Positions 1 to 11,879 of a stretch of DNA of 64,000 nt are shown here, one piece after another; position 1 is the first letter of the stretch, and every line of letters begins with the position of its first letter. Where the stretch lies: the NCBI RefSeq assembly GCF_024139115.2, contig NC_085141.1:179254994-179318993 (forward strand), read 5' to 3'. Both the position numbers and the translations under genes were made by a program. A model generated the notes under the pieces. It ran no database searches and was not told the DNA's origin. It saw only the letters and a program-made list of their open reading frames with translations. Source of the DNA: Armigeres subalbatus (Eukaryota; Arthropoda; Insecta; Diptera; Culicidae).

Positions 1-1083
1 GCAAAATTTGAATATTAAAAAATTCAAAAAAATTTAACATTACAAATTCTCTAAACTTTGAAACGTTCAAAAATTTTAAAGGCCAAAATAAAAAAAAATT
101 AAATTTAAAATAAATTAAGATAAATTAAAATAAATTTTATAAATTTTTATATTTATATTATTTTATAGAAAGTATTATAAATTAAAATAAATTTTATTCA
201 ATTAGAATTTCAAAGAAAAATTTCAGAACTTTAAAATACAGGCCTAATTTAATTTTGGCAACTGGAAAAACTGGAACGTTTATGTTGCCAAAATCGAACG
301 ATTTTAGTTTTCTAATGATACAATGCGTTCTTTTTGGAAGAAAATTAATGTTTCCAAAACCAAATGGGTCTGCATTAAAATTCATAAATTAAAAAATTTA
401 AATATTTAAAAACTTATATTTTTCTAATTTAAAAATTAAAAAATTAAAAAAAAATTAAAAAATTGTAAAAATTAAAAAAAAATAGAAACTGAAAATTAAA
501 AAATTTAAAAACTTAAAAATTGAAGAATTGAAAAAAATAAAAACTGGGAAATTGAAAAAAATAAAGATTCAAAAATTAAAAAAGATTTAAAATTTAAAAA
601 CTTAAAAATTTAAAAATTTGAAAATTTAAAGATTTGAAAACTTAAAAATTTGTAAATTTAAAAATTTAAAAATTTAAAATTTCAAAAATAAAAAAATAGA
701 AAAAAATAAAAATTGAAATAAATTAAAAATAAAGATTTAAGAATTGAAAAGTTGAAGAATTAAAAAAATTAAAAACTGGAAAATTAAAAAAAATAAAGAT
801 TCAAAAATTTTAAGATTTAAAATTTAAAAATTTAAAAATTCAAGAATTTGAAAATTTATAGATTTGAAAACTTAAAAATTTGTAAATTCAAAAACCTAAA
901 AATTTTAAAATTTAAAGATTCAAAAATTAAAAAATTTAAAAATTTAGAGATCATAAAAATTTTGAACATCAAAATTTAAAAACTTAACAAACTTAAAAAA
1001 AATAAAATCTTTTAAGTTTGAAAATTGAATATTTTAAAATTTGGAAAATTATGAATATAAGATTTCAGTGAGTATATTATTAA

Positions 1084-1624
1084 CCCTCTAGTGGCCAAGA
1101 CCGCCTTTAGACGTGTTTTTTTATTTTTTTTGTAGTTTTTAATTGATCAGATTTCGAAAAGTTTTTGATTTTAAATAATAATAATCACTTCAATGCATCT
1201 TCAAATGTGGTTTAAAGAAAATTTTCAAGGTTCTACACATATATGAAAAATATTGAAAATAGAGTAATATTTTGATCTTCCGTGTTTTCGCTCGTATACG
1301 TTTGAAGAGTGGAATAATGGTAGTTTAGTATTTTTCTACAACTAAGCTCATTCAATAGAAGGTTATAATGGTGAATGTTACACTCTAAACAATTTATCCA
1401 ACTCGTTACACGGAAAATAAAAAAATAAAAATGTACTGTAAATTAAAAAAAATCAATAAGTCAGCATTGGATAGGAATTTTCAAACTCTAAATACCTATG
1501 TTTGAAAATCAAAAAAGTTCAATTGATTCAAGAAACTATTTTTAATGCTCAAATCGTGTTTAGATCGATTTTAGAAAGCAAAATAATAATTTTGAGCGAA
1601 AACAAAAATTTGGGTTGTAGAGGG
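1084..1624 (+). mobile_element. TTAA-flanked MITE, left-arm copy
   Basis: The element starts CCCTCTAGTGG and ends with the complementary AGAGGG. TTAA flanks it at 1080-1083 and 1625-1628. There is no transposase frame, so it is non-autonomous. TTAA duplication is typical of piggyBac-type transposases; that assignment is inference. The same family recurs at 4213-4729 and 25489-25748, sharing the internal segment with GAAAGCAAAATAAT near one end. Confidence 0.85.
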
Positions 1625-1708
1625 TTAACATTTTGTAGTTAGATTTTTAAAAGGTGAAATAATAAATAATAAATTTTATTTTATTATTATTTTTTTTAAT
1701 AAATTTTC

Positions 1709-1995
1709 GGGACCCTCCTTAGCCGTGCGGTAAGATGCGCGGCTACAAAGCAAGACCATGCTGAGGGTGGCTGGGTTCGATTCCGGGTGCCGGCCTAGAC
1801 AATTTTCGGATTGGAAATTGTCTCGACTTTCCTGGGCATAAAAGTATCATCGTGTTAGCCTCATAATATGCAAATGCAGAAATGGTAACTTGGCTTAGAA
1901 ACCTCGCAGTTAATATCTGTGGAAGTGCTTAGTGAACTGCTGCGAGGCGGCAATGTCCCAGTGGGGGATGTAAGGCCAATAAAGAAGAAGAAGAA
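1709..1995 (+). mobile_element. tRNA-derived SINE, Feilai-like, left-arm copy
   Basis: A tRNA-like head has a box A region (TAGCCGTGCGG, about 1721-1731) and a perfect box B GGTTCGATTCC at 1774-1784. A roughly 200-bp tRNA-unrelated body follows and ends in AAGAAGAAG triplets. The head and body match four other copies in this window. The name is from recollection of the Aedes aegypti Feilai family. By eye this copy differs from the mirror copy at only three positions. Confidence 0.88.
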
Positions 1996-2280
1996 ATTTT
2001 ATTTTTGAAATGAAAAATTTAATTTTTGAAGATTAAGAAGATTTGAAGAAATGCTTAAAAATTTTAAAGTTCTAAACTTGAAAAACCAAATGAAAATTAA
2101 AAAATTAAAAAATTAAGGATATTGGGATTTTAAAATTTAAAAATTGAAATATTGAGAAATTGAAAGATTGACAAAATTCTAAACTTTAAAGATTTAAAAA
2201 TTTAAAAACTTGAAAATTAAAAAATTTCAAAAATTTAAAATTTAAAAATTTTAAGGTTTAAAAATTTATAAATTTAAAAA

Positions 2281-3535
2281 TTTAAAAATTTTAAAATCTA
2301 AAAATTTAAAAATTTCTAGATGTAGAAATTAAAATATTTAATTGAATTTTTAAATTTTTAAATCTTTAAATCTTTAAATTTTTAAATTTTTAAATTTTTA
2401 AATTTTTAAATTTTCAAATTTTTAAATTTTTAAGTTTTTGAATTTTTAAATTTTTAAATTTCTGAATTTATAAGTTTTTAGATCTTTAAATTTTTAAATT
2501 TTTAAATTTTTAAATTTTGAATTTTTAAATTTTTAAATTTTTAATTTTTTAATTTTTAAATTTTTAAATTTTCAAATTTCTAATTTTTTATGAATTTAAA
2601 AATTTAAAAATTTAAAAATTAAAAATTTAAAAATTTGAAAATTTAATATTTAAAAATTCAAAATTTAAAAATTTAAAAATTTAAAGATCTAAAAACTTAT
2701 AAACTCAGAAATTTAAAAATTTAAAAATTTAAAAATTTAAAAACCTTAAAAAATTTTAAAATTTGAAATTTAAAAATTTAAAAATTTAAAAATTTAAAGA
2801 TTTAAAATTTAAAATTCAATTAAATATTTTAATTTCTACATCTAGAAATTTTTAAATTTTTAGATTTTAAAATTTTTAAATTTTTAAATTTATAAATTTT
2901 AAAACCTTAAAATTTAAAAATTTTAAGGTTTAAAAATTTATAAATTTAAAAATTTAAAAATTTTAAAATCTAAAAATTTAATAATTTCTAGATTTAGAAA
3001 TTAAAATATTTAATTGAATTTTTAAATTTTAAATCTTTAAATCTTTAAATTTTTAAATTTTTAAATTAATAAATTTTTAAATCTTCAAATTTTTAAATTT
3101 TTAGGTTTTGAATTTTTAAATTTTAAATTTCTGAATTTATAAGTTTTAGATCTTTAAATTTTTAAATTTTAAATTTTAAATTTTGAATTTTTAAAATTTT
3201 TAAATTTTAATTTTTTAATTTTTAAATCTTTGAATTTTCAAATTTCTAATTTTTTATGAATTTAAAAATTTAAAAATTTAAAAATTAAAAATTTAAAAAT
3301 TTGAAAATTTAATATTTAAAAATTCAAAATTTAAAAATTTAAAAATTTAAAGATCTAAAAACTTATAAATTCAGAAATTTAAAAATTTAAAAATTCAAAA
3401 ACTTAAAAATTTAAAAATTTAAAAATTTAAAAATTTAAAAATTTAAAAATTTGAAAATTTTAAAATTTTAAAATTTAAAAATTTAAAAATTCAATTAAAT
3501 ATTTTAATTTCTAAATCTAGAAATTTTTAAATTTT
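2281..3535. repeat. Two tandem A+T palindromic blocks at the centre of the inverted repeat
   Basis: Each block is made of TTTAAATTTTTAAA-type words and is bounded by a CTAGATGTAGAAATT-like landmark and its complement. The first runs about 2281-2880 (axis near 2580) and the second about 2955-3535 (axis near 3255). They are direct near-copies of each other and also mirror images through the larger axis near 2916, so palindromy occurs at two scales. Confidence 0.8.
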
Positions 3536-3841
3536 TAAATTTTTAAATTTTTAAATCTTAAAATTTTTAAATTTCAAAATTTTTAAATTTTTAAATTTTA
3601 AATTTTTGAAATTTTTAAATTTTCAAGTTTTTAAATTTTTAAATCTTTAAAGTTTAGAATTTTGTCAATCTTTCAATTTCTCAATATTTCAATTTTTTAA
3701 TTTTAAAATCCCGATATCTTTAATTTTTTTAATTTTTTAATTTTCAATTGTTTTTTCAAGTTTAGAACTTTAAAATTTTTAAGCATTTCTTCAAATCTTC
3801 TTAATCTTCAAAAATTAAATTTTTCATTTCAAAAATAAAAT

Positions 3842-4128
3842 TTCTTCTTCTTCTTTATTGGCCTTACATCCCCCACTGGGACATTGCCGCCTCGCAGCAG
3901 TTCACTAAGCACTTCCACAGATATTAACTGCGAGGTTTCTAAGCCAAGTTACCATTTCTGCATTTGCATATCATGAGGCTAACACGATGATACTTTTATG
4001 CCCAGGGAAGTCGAGACAATTTCCAATCCGAAAATTGTCTAGGCCGGCACCGGGAATCGAACCCAGCCACCCTCAGCATGGTCTTGCTTTGTAGCCGCGC
4101 ATCTTACCGCACGGCTAAGGAGGGTCCC
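3842..4128 (-). mobile_element. tRNA-derived SINE, Feilai-like, right-arm copy
   Basis: Mirror image of the SINE at 1709-1995, with box B intact (seen as GGAATCGAACC on the plus strand). It shares body variants with its mirror copy that the copies at 40.4, 49.1 and 60.8 kb lack, such as the GGGGGATGTAAGGCC end region. The two are therefore one insertion duplicated with the arm. Confidence 0.88.
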
Positions 4129-4212
4129 GAAAATTTATTTAAAAAAATAATAATAAAATAAAATTTATTATTTATTATTTCACCTTTTAAAAATCTAACT
4201 ACAAAATGTTAA

Positions 4213-4729
4213 CCCTCTACAACCCAAATTTTTGTTTTCGCTCAAAATTATTATTTTGCTTTCTAAAATCGATCTAAACACGATTTGAGCATTAAAAATA
4301 GTTTCTTGAATCAATTGAACTTTTGATTTTCAAACAAATTCCTATCCAATGCTGACTTATTGATTTTTTAAATTTACAGTACATTTTTATTTTTTATTTT
4401 CCGTGTAACGAGTTGGATAAATATTTTAGAGTGTAACATTCACCATTATAACCTTCTATTGAATGAGGTTAGTTGTAGAAAAATACTAAACTACCATTAT
4501 TCCACTCTTCAAACGTATACGAGCGAAAACACGGAAGATCAAAATATTACTCAATTTTCAATATTTTTCATATATGTGTAGAACCTTGAAAATTTTCTTT
4601 AAACCACATTTGAAGATGCATTGAAGTTAATATTATTATTTAAAATCAAAAACTTTTCAAAATCTGATCAATTAAAAACTACAAAAAAATAAAAAAACAC
4701 GTCTAAAGGCGGTCTTGGCCACTAGAGGG
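4213..4729 (-). mobile_element. TTAA-flanked MITE, right-arm copy
   Basis: Reverse-complement partner of the element at 1084-1624, about 24 bp shorter. TTAA flanks it at 4209-4212 and 4730-4733. It has no coding potential. Confidence 0.85.
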
Positions 4730-5782
4730 TTAATAATATACTCACTGAAATCTTATATTCATAATTTTCCAAATTTTAAAATATTCAATTTTCAAACTTA
4801 AGAGATTTTATTTTTTTAAGTTTGTTAAGTTTTTAAATTTTGATGTTCAAAATTTTTATGATCTCTAAATTTTTAAATTTTTTAATTTTTGAATTTTTAA
4901 ATTTTAAAATTTTTAGGTTTTTAAATTTACAAATTTTTAAGTTTTCAAATCTTTAAATTTTCAAATTCTTAAATTTTTAAATTTTTAAGTTTTAAATCTT
5001 TTTAAATTTTTGAATCTTTATTTTTTTTAATTTTCCAGTTTTTAATTTTTTTAATTCTTTAACTTTTCAATTCTTAAATCTTTATTTTTAATTTTTTTCA
5101 ATTTTTATTTCTTCTATTTTTTTATTTTTGAAATTTTTTTAAATTTTTAAATTTTTAAATTTTTAAATTTTTAAATTTTTAAATTTTTAAATTTTTAAAT
5201 TTTTAAATTTTTAAGTTTTTAAATTTTAAATCTTTTTTAATTTTTGAATCTTTATTTTTTCCAATTTTCCAGTTTTTATTTTTTTCAATTCTTCAATTTT
5301 TCAATTTTTAAATTTTTATTTTTTTTTATTTTTTAATTTTTAATTTTTTTAATTTTTTGATTTTTAAATTAAAAAAAAACGTTTTTAAATTTTTAAATTT
5401 TTTAATTTATAAATTTTAATGCAGACCCATTTGGTTTTGGAAACATTAATTTTCTTCCAAAAAGAACGCATTGTATCATTAGAAAACTAAAATCATTCGA
5501 TTTTGGCAACATAAACGTTCCAGTTTTTCCAGTTGCCAAAATTAAATTAGGCCTGTATTTCAAATTTCTGAAATTTTTCTTTGAAATTCTAATTGAATAA
5601 AATTTATTTTAATTTATAATACTTTCTATAAAATAATATAAATATAAAAATTTATAAAATTTATTTTAATTTATCTTAATTTATTTTAAATTTAATTTTT
5701 TTTATTTTGGCCTTTAAAATTTTTGAACGTTTCGAAGTTTAGAGAATTTGTAATGTTGAATTTTTTAATATTCAAATTTTGC

Positions 5783-6055
5783 GATTTTGAAATTTCAAAA
5801 TCTTTAAATTTTAAATTTTCCAAATTTATTAAATTTTTCATTTTAAAATTGAAATTTATTATTTATTATTTCACCTTTTAAACATCTAACTACAAAACGT
5901 AAATAATATATTTACCGACATTTTATGTTTATTATTTTCTAAATGTTAAAATATTCAATTTATAAACTTTTAAATCTCTAAATCTTGTTTTCTTTTTATT
6001 TTTAAATTTTTAAATTTTAATATTCTGAATTTTTATGATTTATTTTTATTTTTAT
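5783..6055 (+). repeat. Third, diverged copy of the arm unit, without SINE or MITE
   Basis: Bases 5815-6000 align in direct orientation with the right arm around 3805-4210 and 4730-4800. The match includes TTTATTATTTATTATTTCACC and the words CTAACTACAAAA and AAAATATTCAATTT. Where the arm carries TTAA-MITE-TTAA this copy has only TAAA (5900-5903). Where the arm carries the SINE, this copy runs straight through at about 5840-5855. It is more diverged than the two arms are from each other. Confidence 0.75.
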
Positions 6056-8574
6056 TGAAATGAAATCGATATGAATTTTATTGATTTTTTTGATATCATG
6101 TGATTTTTATTTTTGAAAATCATAAGAAAATGAAAAACTTCTTTTTCCCCATGCGTAATCAGTGTACTACGCCTTTTGAGATTTACGCAGTTTGGGAACT
6201 TCATAAATAATCATTTTGGTGGCGCTTTATGAACTAAAGCTGTAGGACGGCAGTGTCTCAATTGTGTTTAATATCCCACTACATAAACGAAAATTATAAC
6301 TGAAGGAAATCTAGCTTCCAACGATAAAAGATTAATGCAGAACATTGTCAAGTATCATAGCCAGTGGTCAAACTACAGTTCCATTGAGAGCTAACCTTGA
6401 GCTAATGAATAGTAGCAATTTTAACAAAGGCTGCAATTCAAACCATTTTTAAATTCGCCAAATCTCTTGCCGCAATCTTGTTAAAAACTATCGTTCCCTG
6501 AGAGCACTTCACTGCTGTTCAGCGCAACACGGTCTAGCTATGCGGCTTCACATCCATGCCTTCAGGTTGAATTCCCACAGCAACCGAACGGGTTGCACGT
6601 TAGATAAATCATGCTTCTCTATGGCAGCACAATATTTCGCCGCTTTCTGGATGGCTTTGCCACTGCACACAAACACGCACTCAGCGTCCCGTTCTGAATG
6701 GCAATCATAAATTTTCGCATCCCTGAAGAGCTAATTAATCTCGGAATAATTGACATCGAGAGATAAGAACCGATCCACTCTACGCTACGGGAAAGACATG
6801 CCCCAACATGGATGCAAACAAGTCCTCCGACACCCACGCCCGTCGGAACTGTCTCGCTACACGGCGACGGCGGTGGCGGCTTGATGGGTAAACCTAAACC
6901 GCTAAGCCCCCATAGGCGGTAGCATCTCAACGACAATTGAGTCAAGTCGCGGAATTCCACCCTCATCCAAACGACAGCAACTCTGACAAGATAGCAAACA
7001 ACTCTCCGCCATCAAACTCGGAAGGTTCACCGTCAACCGGGGGTTGGATTTGAGAGCACCGCCTTCGACAATTCAATACATATTTTATCAACTTTATAAT
7101 GATTCGGCATGTAAGACGATGGAATTAACAAAACATCACGATCGACAAACAGCACACAATCGTCGTCGTTGCCGTTCGTCGAATAGAGGCACCACTTGCC
7201 GCACAGGCATCACGATGAGTATTCCTGGGATCGGATGCCTTGCTTTTCCATTCTTGATGGCACACCAAGTTTCCATCAACTCTTCGCGGTTGACTTGTAA
7301 TGGAAACGTTGTTGGGGCTTGGAAGGAGCTGCACAGCTACGCTAGATGGAACGCTATTATAGCCGTCACGCTGCTGCTATGGCGCTTTGGAAGGATGAAA
7401 ACCATTTCGACGGGGTTTGGCCGTGAGGCTCAAATTGATCCTACTCTTCTGTTTGGCAGTCTTCCTAAAATACTATTCCTATGACAGCTTGAAGCAAACG
7501 ACGGGTCGTAGCAAAAATACCAACAGCTGACGAACTCAATATTTAATGAATTACACAGAAGGAACCAGGTCGCGACGATAAGAACACGATGACAAAGTGA
7601 TAATTAACTGTTGAATAAAAGATAGCAAATTAAACAGACGACAAAGGGCAAAGTTTGCCCAAATCGAGACAAGCTGCTTTCGTCGGAGTTTTGTTGCTAA
7701 GCTTGTTAGAGCGATTGATGCGAATGGAACGCGGAATGCGGAACTTGTGGAAAGTTTACTTCCCGGAAAGTTCTCGGGTAAGTTTGCGCTATGAGCAGAG
7801 GCAGTCTTTTGCTTGTTTTTCGGTATCCTGTGGAATTCGAGGAATGTACGTCTACTTTTTGTTCGATATTGAAATTAATTTTGTTTACCATCTCCATCAT
7901 TTCTTCATTCCATTTGTTGCTGTGTTGAACAACATATGGAATAATAGCTGATTGGCTCATAGCAGTAACCTAAGTCGGCTTTTATCCGAAGTTACTTGAA
8001 TTTCGATAGTTTTCAGAAGAACTGAATTTTCCAAAATGGGAAATGACTATAGGCAATAATAGTGCAATAATTGGTGTTTCTTGTTGTTTTAGTTCCTATA
8101 ATTGGAGTGTTTCTGTATAACTCATAGATACGGCATAGTAATGTGAATTTTAGAGCATGTTTTCAACAAGATTTTTTTTGCCGTTTTGATAACTGTAACA
8201 CGCTACGTATATTTAATAAATGTTGATTCTACGTCTGTAACGATTGGTGAACCGACTATATAAAATGTTTAAAAAATAATGTCGATTTTCCACATATAAA
8301 AAAATAGAAACTATAGAAAAAAGTCAAAAAACTTAGGCTCAGACTGACTACATATATCAGTGGATGCTTCTACGAATGTTATCATCGTTGGTGTAAATAT
8401 GAAAGGAATTCCTCGTGGATTTCCAATGAACTCCGAAAAAGAAAATCAGAATGACTGACGAATCATGTTCCAATTCTATCCGGGTTGTCACTCTTTATTG
8501 TACCCACTTTAACCTGTTTGTTTTTCCATCTCATGATGAAGTGATGAAATCAGTTTTTTTGATTTCGTTAAATT
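6056..8574. other. Mostly unique sequence, no gene recognised
   Basis: Base composition returns to normal here. The longest frames are 7044-7484 on plus (146 codons) and 6619-6966 on minus (115 codons). Neither translation resembles a family I know, and I see no convincing splice or codon pattern. It could be an intron, UTR or intergenic spacer. Confidence 0.5.
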
Positions 8575-8589
8575 CCAAAATCTCTTGAA

Positions 8590-9040
8590 AGGAGGCTTCC
8601 GAGCCTCTTGAAAGGAGGCTGCCGAGTCTCTCAAAAGAAGGCTTCCGAGCCTCTTGAAAGAAGGCTTCTGAGCCTCTGGAAAGGAGGCTTCGGATATTTA
8701 TGAAAGAAGTTTTCCGAGGCTCTTGAAATAAGGCTTCGAAGTCTTTTGAAAGGTGACTTCGGAGCCTCTTGGGACTTTCGAGCTGCATGGAACTAGGCTT
8801 TCGAAACACTTAGATGGAGGTTTCCGAGCCTCTTGAGAGGAAGCTTCCGAGCTTCTTGAAAGAAGGTTTCCGATCCTGTTGGAAGACAAATTTGGAGCAT
8901 CTTGCACAGCGGCTTTGGAGGCTCTTGAAAGAAAGCTTCAGAGCCTTTTGAAAGGCGATTTCGGAGCCTCTTGGAACTTTTGAACAGCATGGAAGTAGGC
9001 TTTCGAGACTCTTAGAAGGAGGCTTCCAAGCCTCTTACAA
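8590..9040. repeat. 23-bp minisatellite with a longer higher-order period
   Basis: The unit is AGGCTTCCGAGCCTCTTGAAAG-like. Starts at 8593, 8616, 8639 and 8662 give an exact 23-bp period. A distinct variant containing GCATGGAA followed by TAGGCTTTCGA occurs at about 8785 and 8987, a higher-order period near 202 bp. The short minus-strand frames here are repeat artefacts. Confidence 0.85.
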
Positions 9041-9201
9041 TGAAGTCAAAAAAGGGGTTTCACGTCCCTCAATTTGAGGCTTTCAAAATGTTAGGTTCTA
9101 GATTTTTGTTCAGAAGCATATTTAAAACATGTTATTCATCATTTTGTTTCGATCTGAAAGATTACAATAAGATTTTCAAAATTTGTCTATTCGATGTCCA
9201 T

Positions 9202-10082
9202 TAGAGTGGGGCGCAGTTGTATGGAAAAACGCAAACTACGTCCGATCAAGTGAGATCAAGGCTTTTCTGAAACGTTTTGGGACCCCAATCAACTGTGCAA
9301 AATATGGGCTCGATTGGTTGCAATCTCGCATGCCGCATCGCGTTACATGGAGATTAGTATGGAAAAACGTACTTTTTTACGTTTTTGCTATTAGCAGCTT
9401 CAATTTATCATCAATCACGTGACTCAAAACGTTAGCATATAATCTGGAAGATGCCGAAAGACTTTGCCGAAGAAAGTTCATAGCTGGAAGGTCTACAAAA
9501 AATGTTATTACGTTTCGAAAATTGATTGTTCAAACCATACGCAAGAAATCAATGTTTCTGCCAGCACTACCGGACGACCTATGGTTATCGAAGGGCAAAC
9601 CCCATCTTCTTTCTTGTCGGATTTTTTTCTTTGTAAAATAATTCCGGATAGCTCCCATTAGCTCTAAAGCCCTATAAGATCAATTATTTTGAAATAACAC
9701 TCAGCTAAATTATTGGTCTACGCAGTTCGGCAGTGCTGGCAGAATAAACTATTTTTGCATATGGTTTGAACACTCAATCTTCGAAGCGTTATAACTTTTT
9801 TCGTGGACGTTCCAGCAACGTGCCTTCTTCAGCAAAGTTTTTCGGCAACCTTTGGGTTATACTTTAACGCAATATGCCACTTGGTTTACGATGAACTGAA
9901 ACCTTTAGTAGTAGAAATGCAAAAATATACTTTCTCCCATACTAATTTCCATACAAACTTCAAACGCGATGCGGAAGGCGAGGAAGCAACCATTCGGTCC
10001 CAAATTCTGCACAGTTGTTCAGGGCCCAGAGTGGCTTCGAAAAACCATTGATTTGAACAAATAACCATGACGCCCCACTCTA
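9202..10082. mobile_element. Complete non-autonomous hAT-type element
   Basis: The termini are TAGAGTGGGGCG and its exact complement CGCCCCACTCTA. They are flanked by a perfect 8-bp duplication ATGTCCAT at 9194-9201 and 10083-10090, with T at position 2 and A at position 7 as in hAT target sites. Subterminal parts are also inverted: TAGTATGGAAA near 9355 against TTTCCATAC-type words near 9945, and CATCGCGTT near 9336 against AACGCGATG. The 881-bp element encodes no transposase and would need one in trans. Confidence 0.85.
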
Positions 10083-10280
10083 ATGTCCATTCCATACTTT
10101 GTCCAACAGCCCATTATACACTGTGGTGGTTGGGATGGGCAGAATTCAAACGACTTTGATTTACCGATCACCATGCATATTATGTACAATACAAAGTTTT
10201 AGAATAAAAAATGCAACAATCAAAACTGTATCAATGATTGTTTTGGAACTGTACACATCCGCTATTATGCATTCTTATCC

Positions 10281-10346
10281 GAGGTACCCCCTGGGGTCAG
10301 CGAAGGTACCCCCAGGGGTACATGTACCCCAGGTTGAGAACCGCTG
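10281..10346 (-). mobile_element. Solo end of a Charlie-like hAT element
   Basis: On the minus strand the segment begins CAGCGGTTCTCAACC and continues with GGGGTAC palindromes. This resembles the CAGNGGTTCTCAA termini of Charlie-type hAT elements. No partner end was found upstream, so it is a fragment or a diverged MITE. Family assignment is from recollection. Confidence 0.45.
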
Positions 10347-10689
10347 TCATAGAGGCAAACAGATTTTCCCAATCAAACTACAGTTCAATGTCATTATAAC
10401 TGTAATTTTAAAACTTTAAAACTTTGAAATTTTAAAATTTCAAAATTTTGGAATTAAAAAAAAAGATTTTTTTGAAATTCTAAAATTTTGACTTTTTAAG
10501 AATTTTTAAACTAAAGTTCTCAAAATTTTAAAATCTCAGAATTACCAAATTGTTGACTTTTGATATTTTCAAATTCATAAAATGAGAAAACTTTAAACTT
10601 GACTGAAAATTTATCGGCGGCGGCGTGATAGATCAATTTGGCGGTGGTGGAGTGGCGGCGTGGATCGGCGTGAGCTTATTTCAAGCAAT

Positions 10690-11565
10690 AGAAATTTTCC
10701 GAAATTCTTCGACAAATTCTTCTGTAAAATCCACCAGGAAATGCTCTAAAAGCTGCTCCAGGAATCGCTCCGAAAGCTCCTCCAGGAATTGCTCCGAGAG
10801 CTCCTCCAGAAATTCCTGTGAGAATTCCTCCGGAAACTACTCCGAAAGTTCCTCCGGAAACTTCTCCAAAAGCTCTTCCGGAAGTTCCTCTGGTAATTCC
10901 TCCGGAAGTTCCTCTGAGAATCCCTCCGGAAGTTCCTCTGGGAATTCCTCCGGAAGTTCCTCCAGGAATCCCTCCAAAAGTTCCTCCAGAAATTCCTCCA
11001 GGAACTGCTCCGGAAGTTCCTCCAGAAATTCCTCCGGAAGTTGATCCGGAAGTTCCGCTGGGAATTCCTGTGAAAGTCCCTCTGGGAATTCTTGCAGAAG
11101 TTCCTCCAGAAATTCCTCCGGAAGTTTCTCTGGGAATTCCTGCGGAAGTTCCTCAGGGAATTTCTGCGGAAGTTCCTCTGGGAATTCCTGCGGAACTTCC
11201 TCTGAGAATTCCTTCGGAAGTTCCTCTGGGAATTCTTGCAGAAGTTCCTCTAGGAATTCCTGCAAAAGTTCCTCTGGGAATTTCTGCTGAAGTTCCTTTG
11301 GGAATTCTTGCGGAAGTTCCTCTGGGAATTCCTGCGGAAGTTCCTCTGGAAATTCCTCTGGAAGTTTCTCTGGAAATTTCTCTGCAAATTCCTCCTGAAA
11401 TTTCTCCGGAACTTCCTTCAGGTATTCCTCCTGAAATTTCTCCGGAATTCCTCCAGGAATTCCTCCGGAAGTTCCTCCAGGAATGCCTCCGGAAATCCCT
11501 CCGAAAGTTCCTCCGAAGTTTCTCTGGAATTTCCTCTGGGAATTCCTCTGAAGGCGAAATACTAA
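10690..11565. repeat. 24-bp GGAAGTTCCTC satellite array
   Basis: The unit resembles GGAAGTTCCTCTGGGAATTC plus four bases, repeated over about 870 bp with drift. The first half carries CTCCGGAA variants and the second half CTCTGGGAATTCCTGC variants. Because 24 is a multiple of three and the unit has no stop, both strands show frames of about 250 codons made of eight-residue repeats. The same family recurs at 37.85, 39.33, 61.31 and 62.91-64.0 kb. Confidence 0.9.
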
Positions 11566-11879
11566 TATTTTGAAATTCTGATATATTGACACGTATTAGT
11601 TCATAAAGCATTTAAAAACAAGATTGCCGAGTTTTCAAAATTGTTTTGAACTGAAATTCTGAAATATTTTTAGGACGAGATATTCTAGTACGTACTGCCG
11701 AAGAAGTTTTTGTGAATAATTAAATGTCAGGTGTCTTTTGTTTGAAAAAATATTGTTTTGTTTGACCGAGCATACGAAAATATGTATTTCCTCACGAGCT
11801 GGAAATGCCATCGGCGTAGTAAAAAATGTTCTGCATCGGAATCAATTTTCACACGGCGGCGCACAAGTCTACTTAAAAC

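Larger units (their letters stand above)
1..5782. repeat. Giant inverted repeat, about 2.9 kb per arm, with almost no spacer
   Basis: The first bases read as the reverse complement of the bases ending at 5782, and the match continues inward through unique landmarks: the block near 230-390 against 5415-5600, a MITE, a SINE and A+T tracts. The symmetry axis is near 2916, between AACCTT at 2903-2908 and AAGGTT at 2925-2930. The arms differ by small indels and few substitutions. The left arm touches the window edge, so the repeat may extend further. No open frame of note lies inside. This could be a real inverted duplication or, less likely, an assembly fold-back; the small arm differences argue against a pure artefact. 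Confidence 0.9.

Noticed and set aside
194..385. 63-codon minus frame in the palindrome arm
   Set aside because: Low complexity; its mirrored counterpart in the other arm is no better supported.
7044..7484. 146-codon frame as a gene
   Set aside because: No recognisable domain, overlapping open minus frame, no splice context.
10818..11592. 251-codon frames on both strands (PPGIPSEV-type and EELPQEFP-type repeats)
   Set aside because: They arise from a 24-bp satellite without stop codons; both strands are open at once and the units drift without codon bias.
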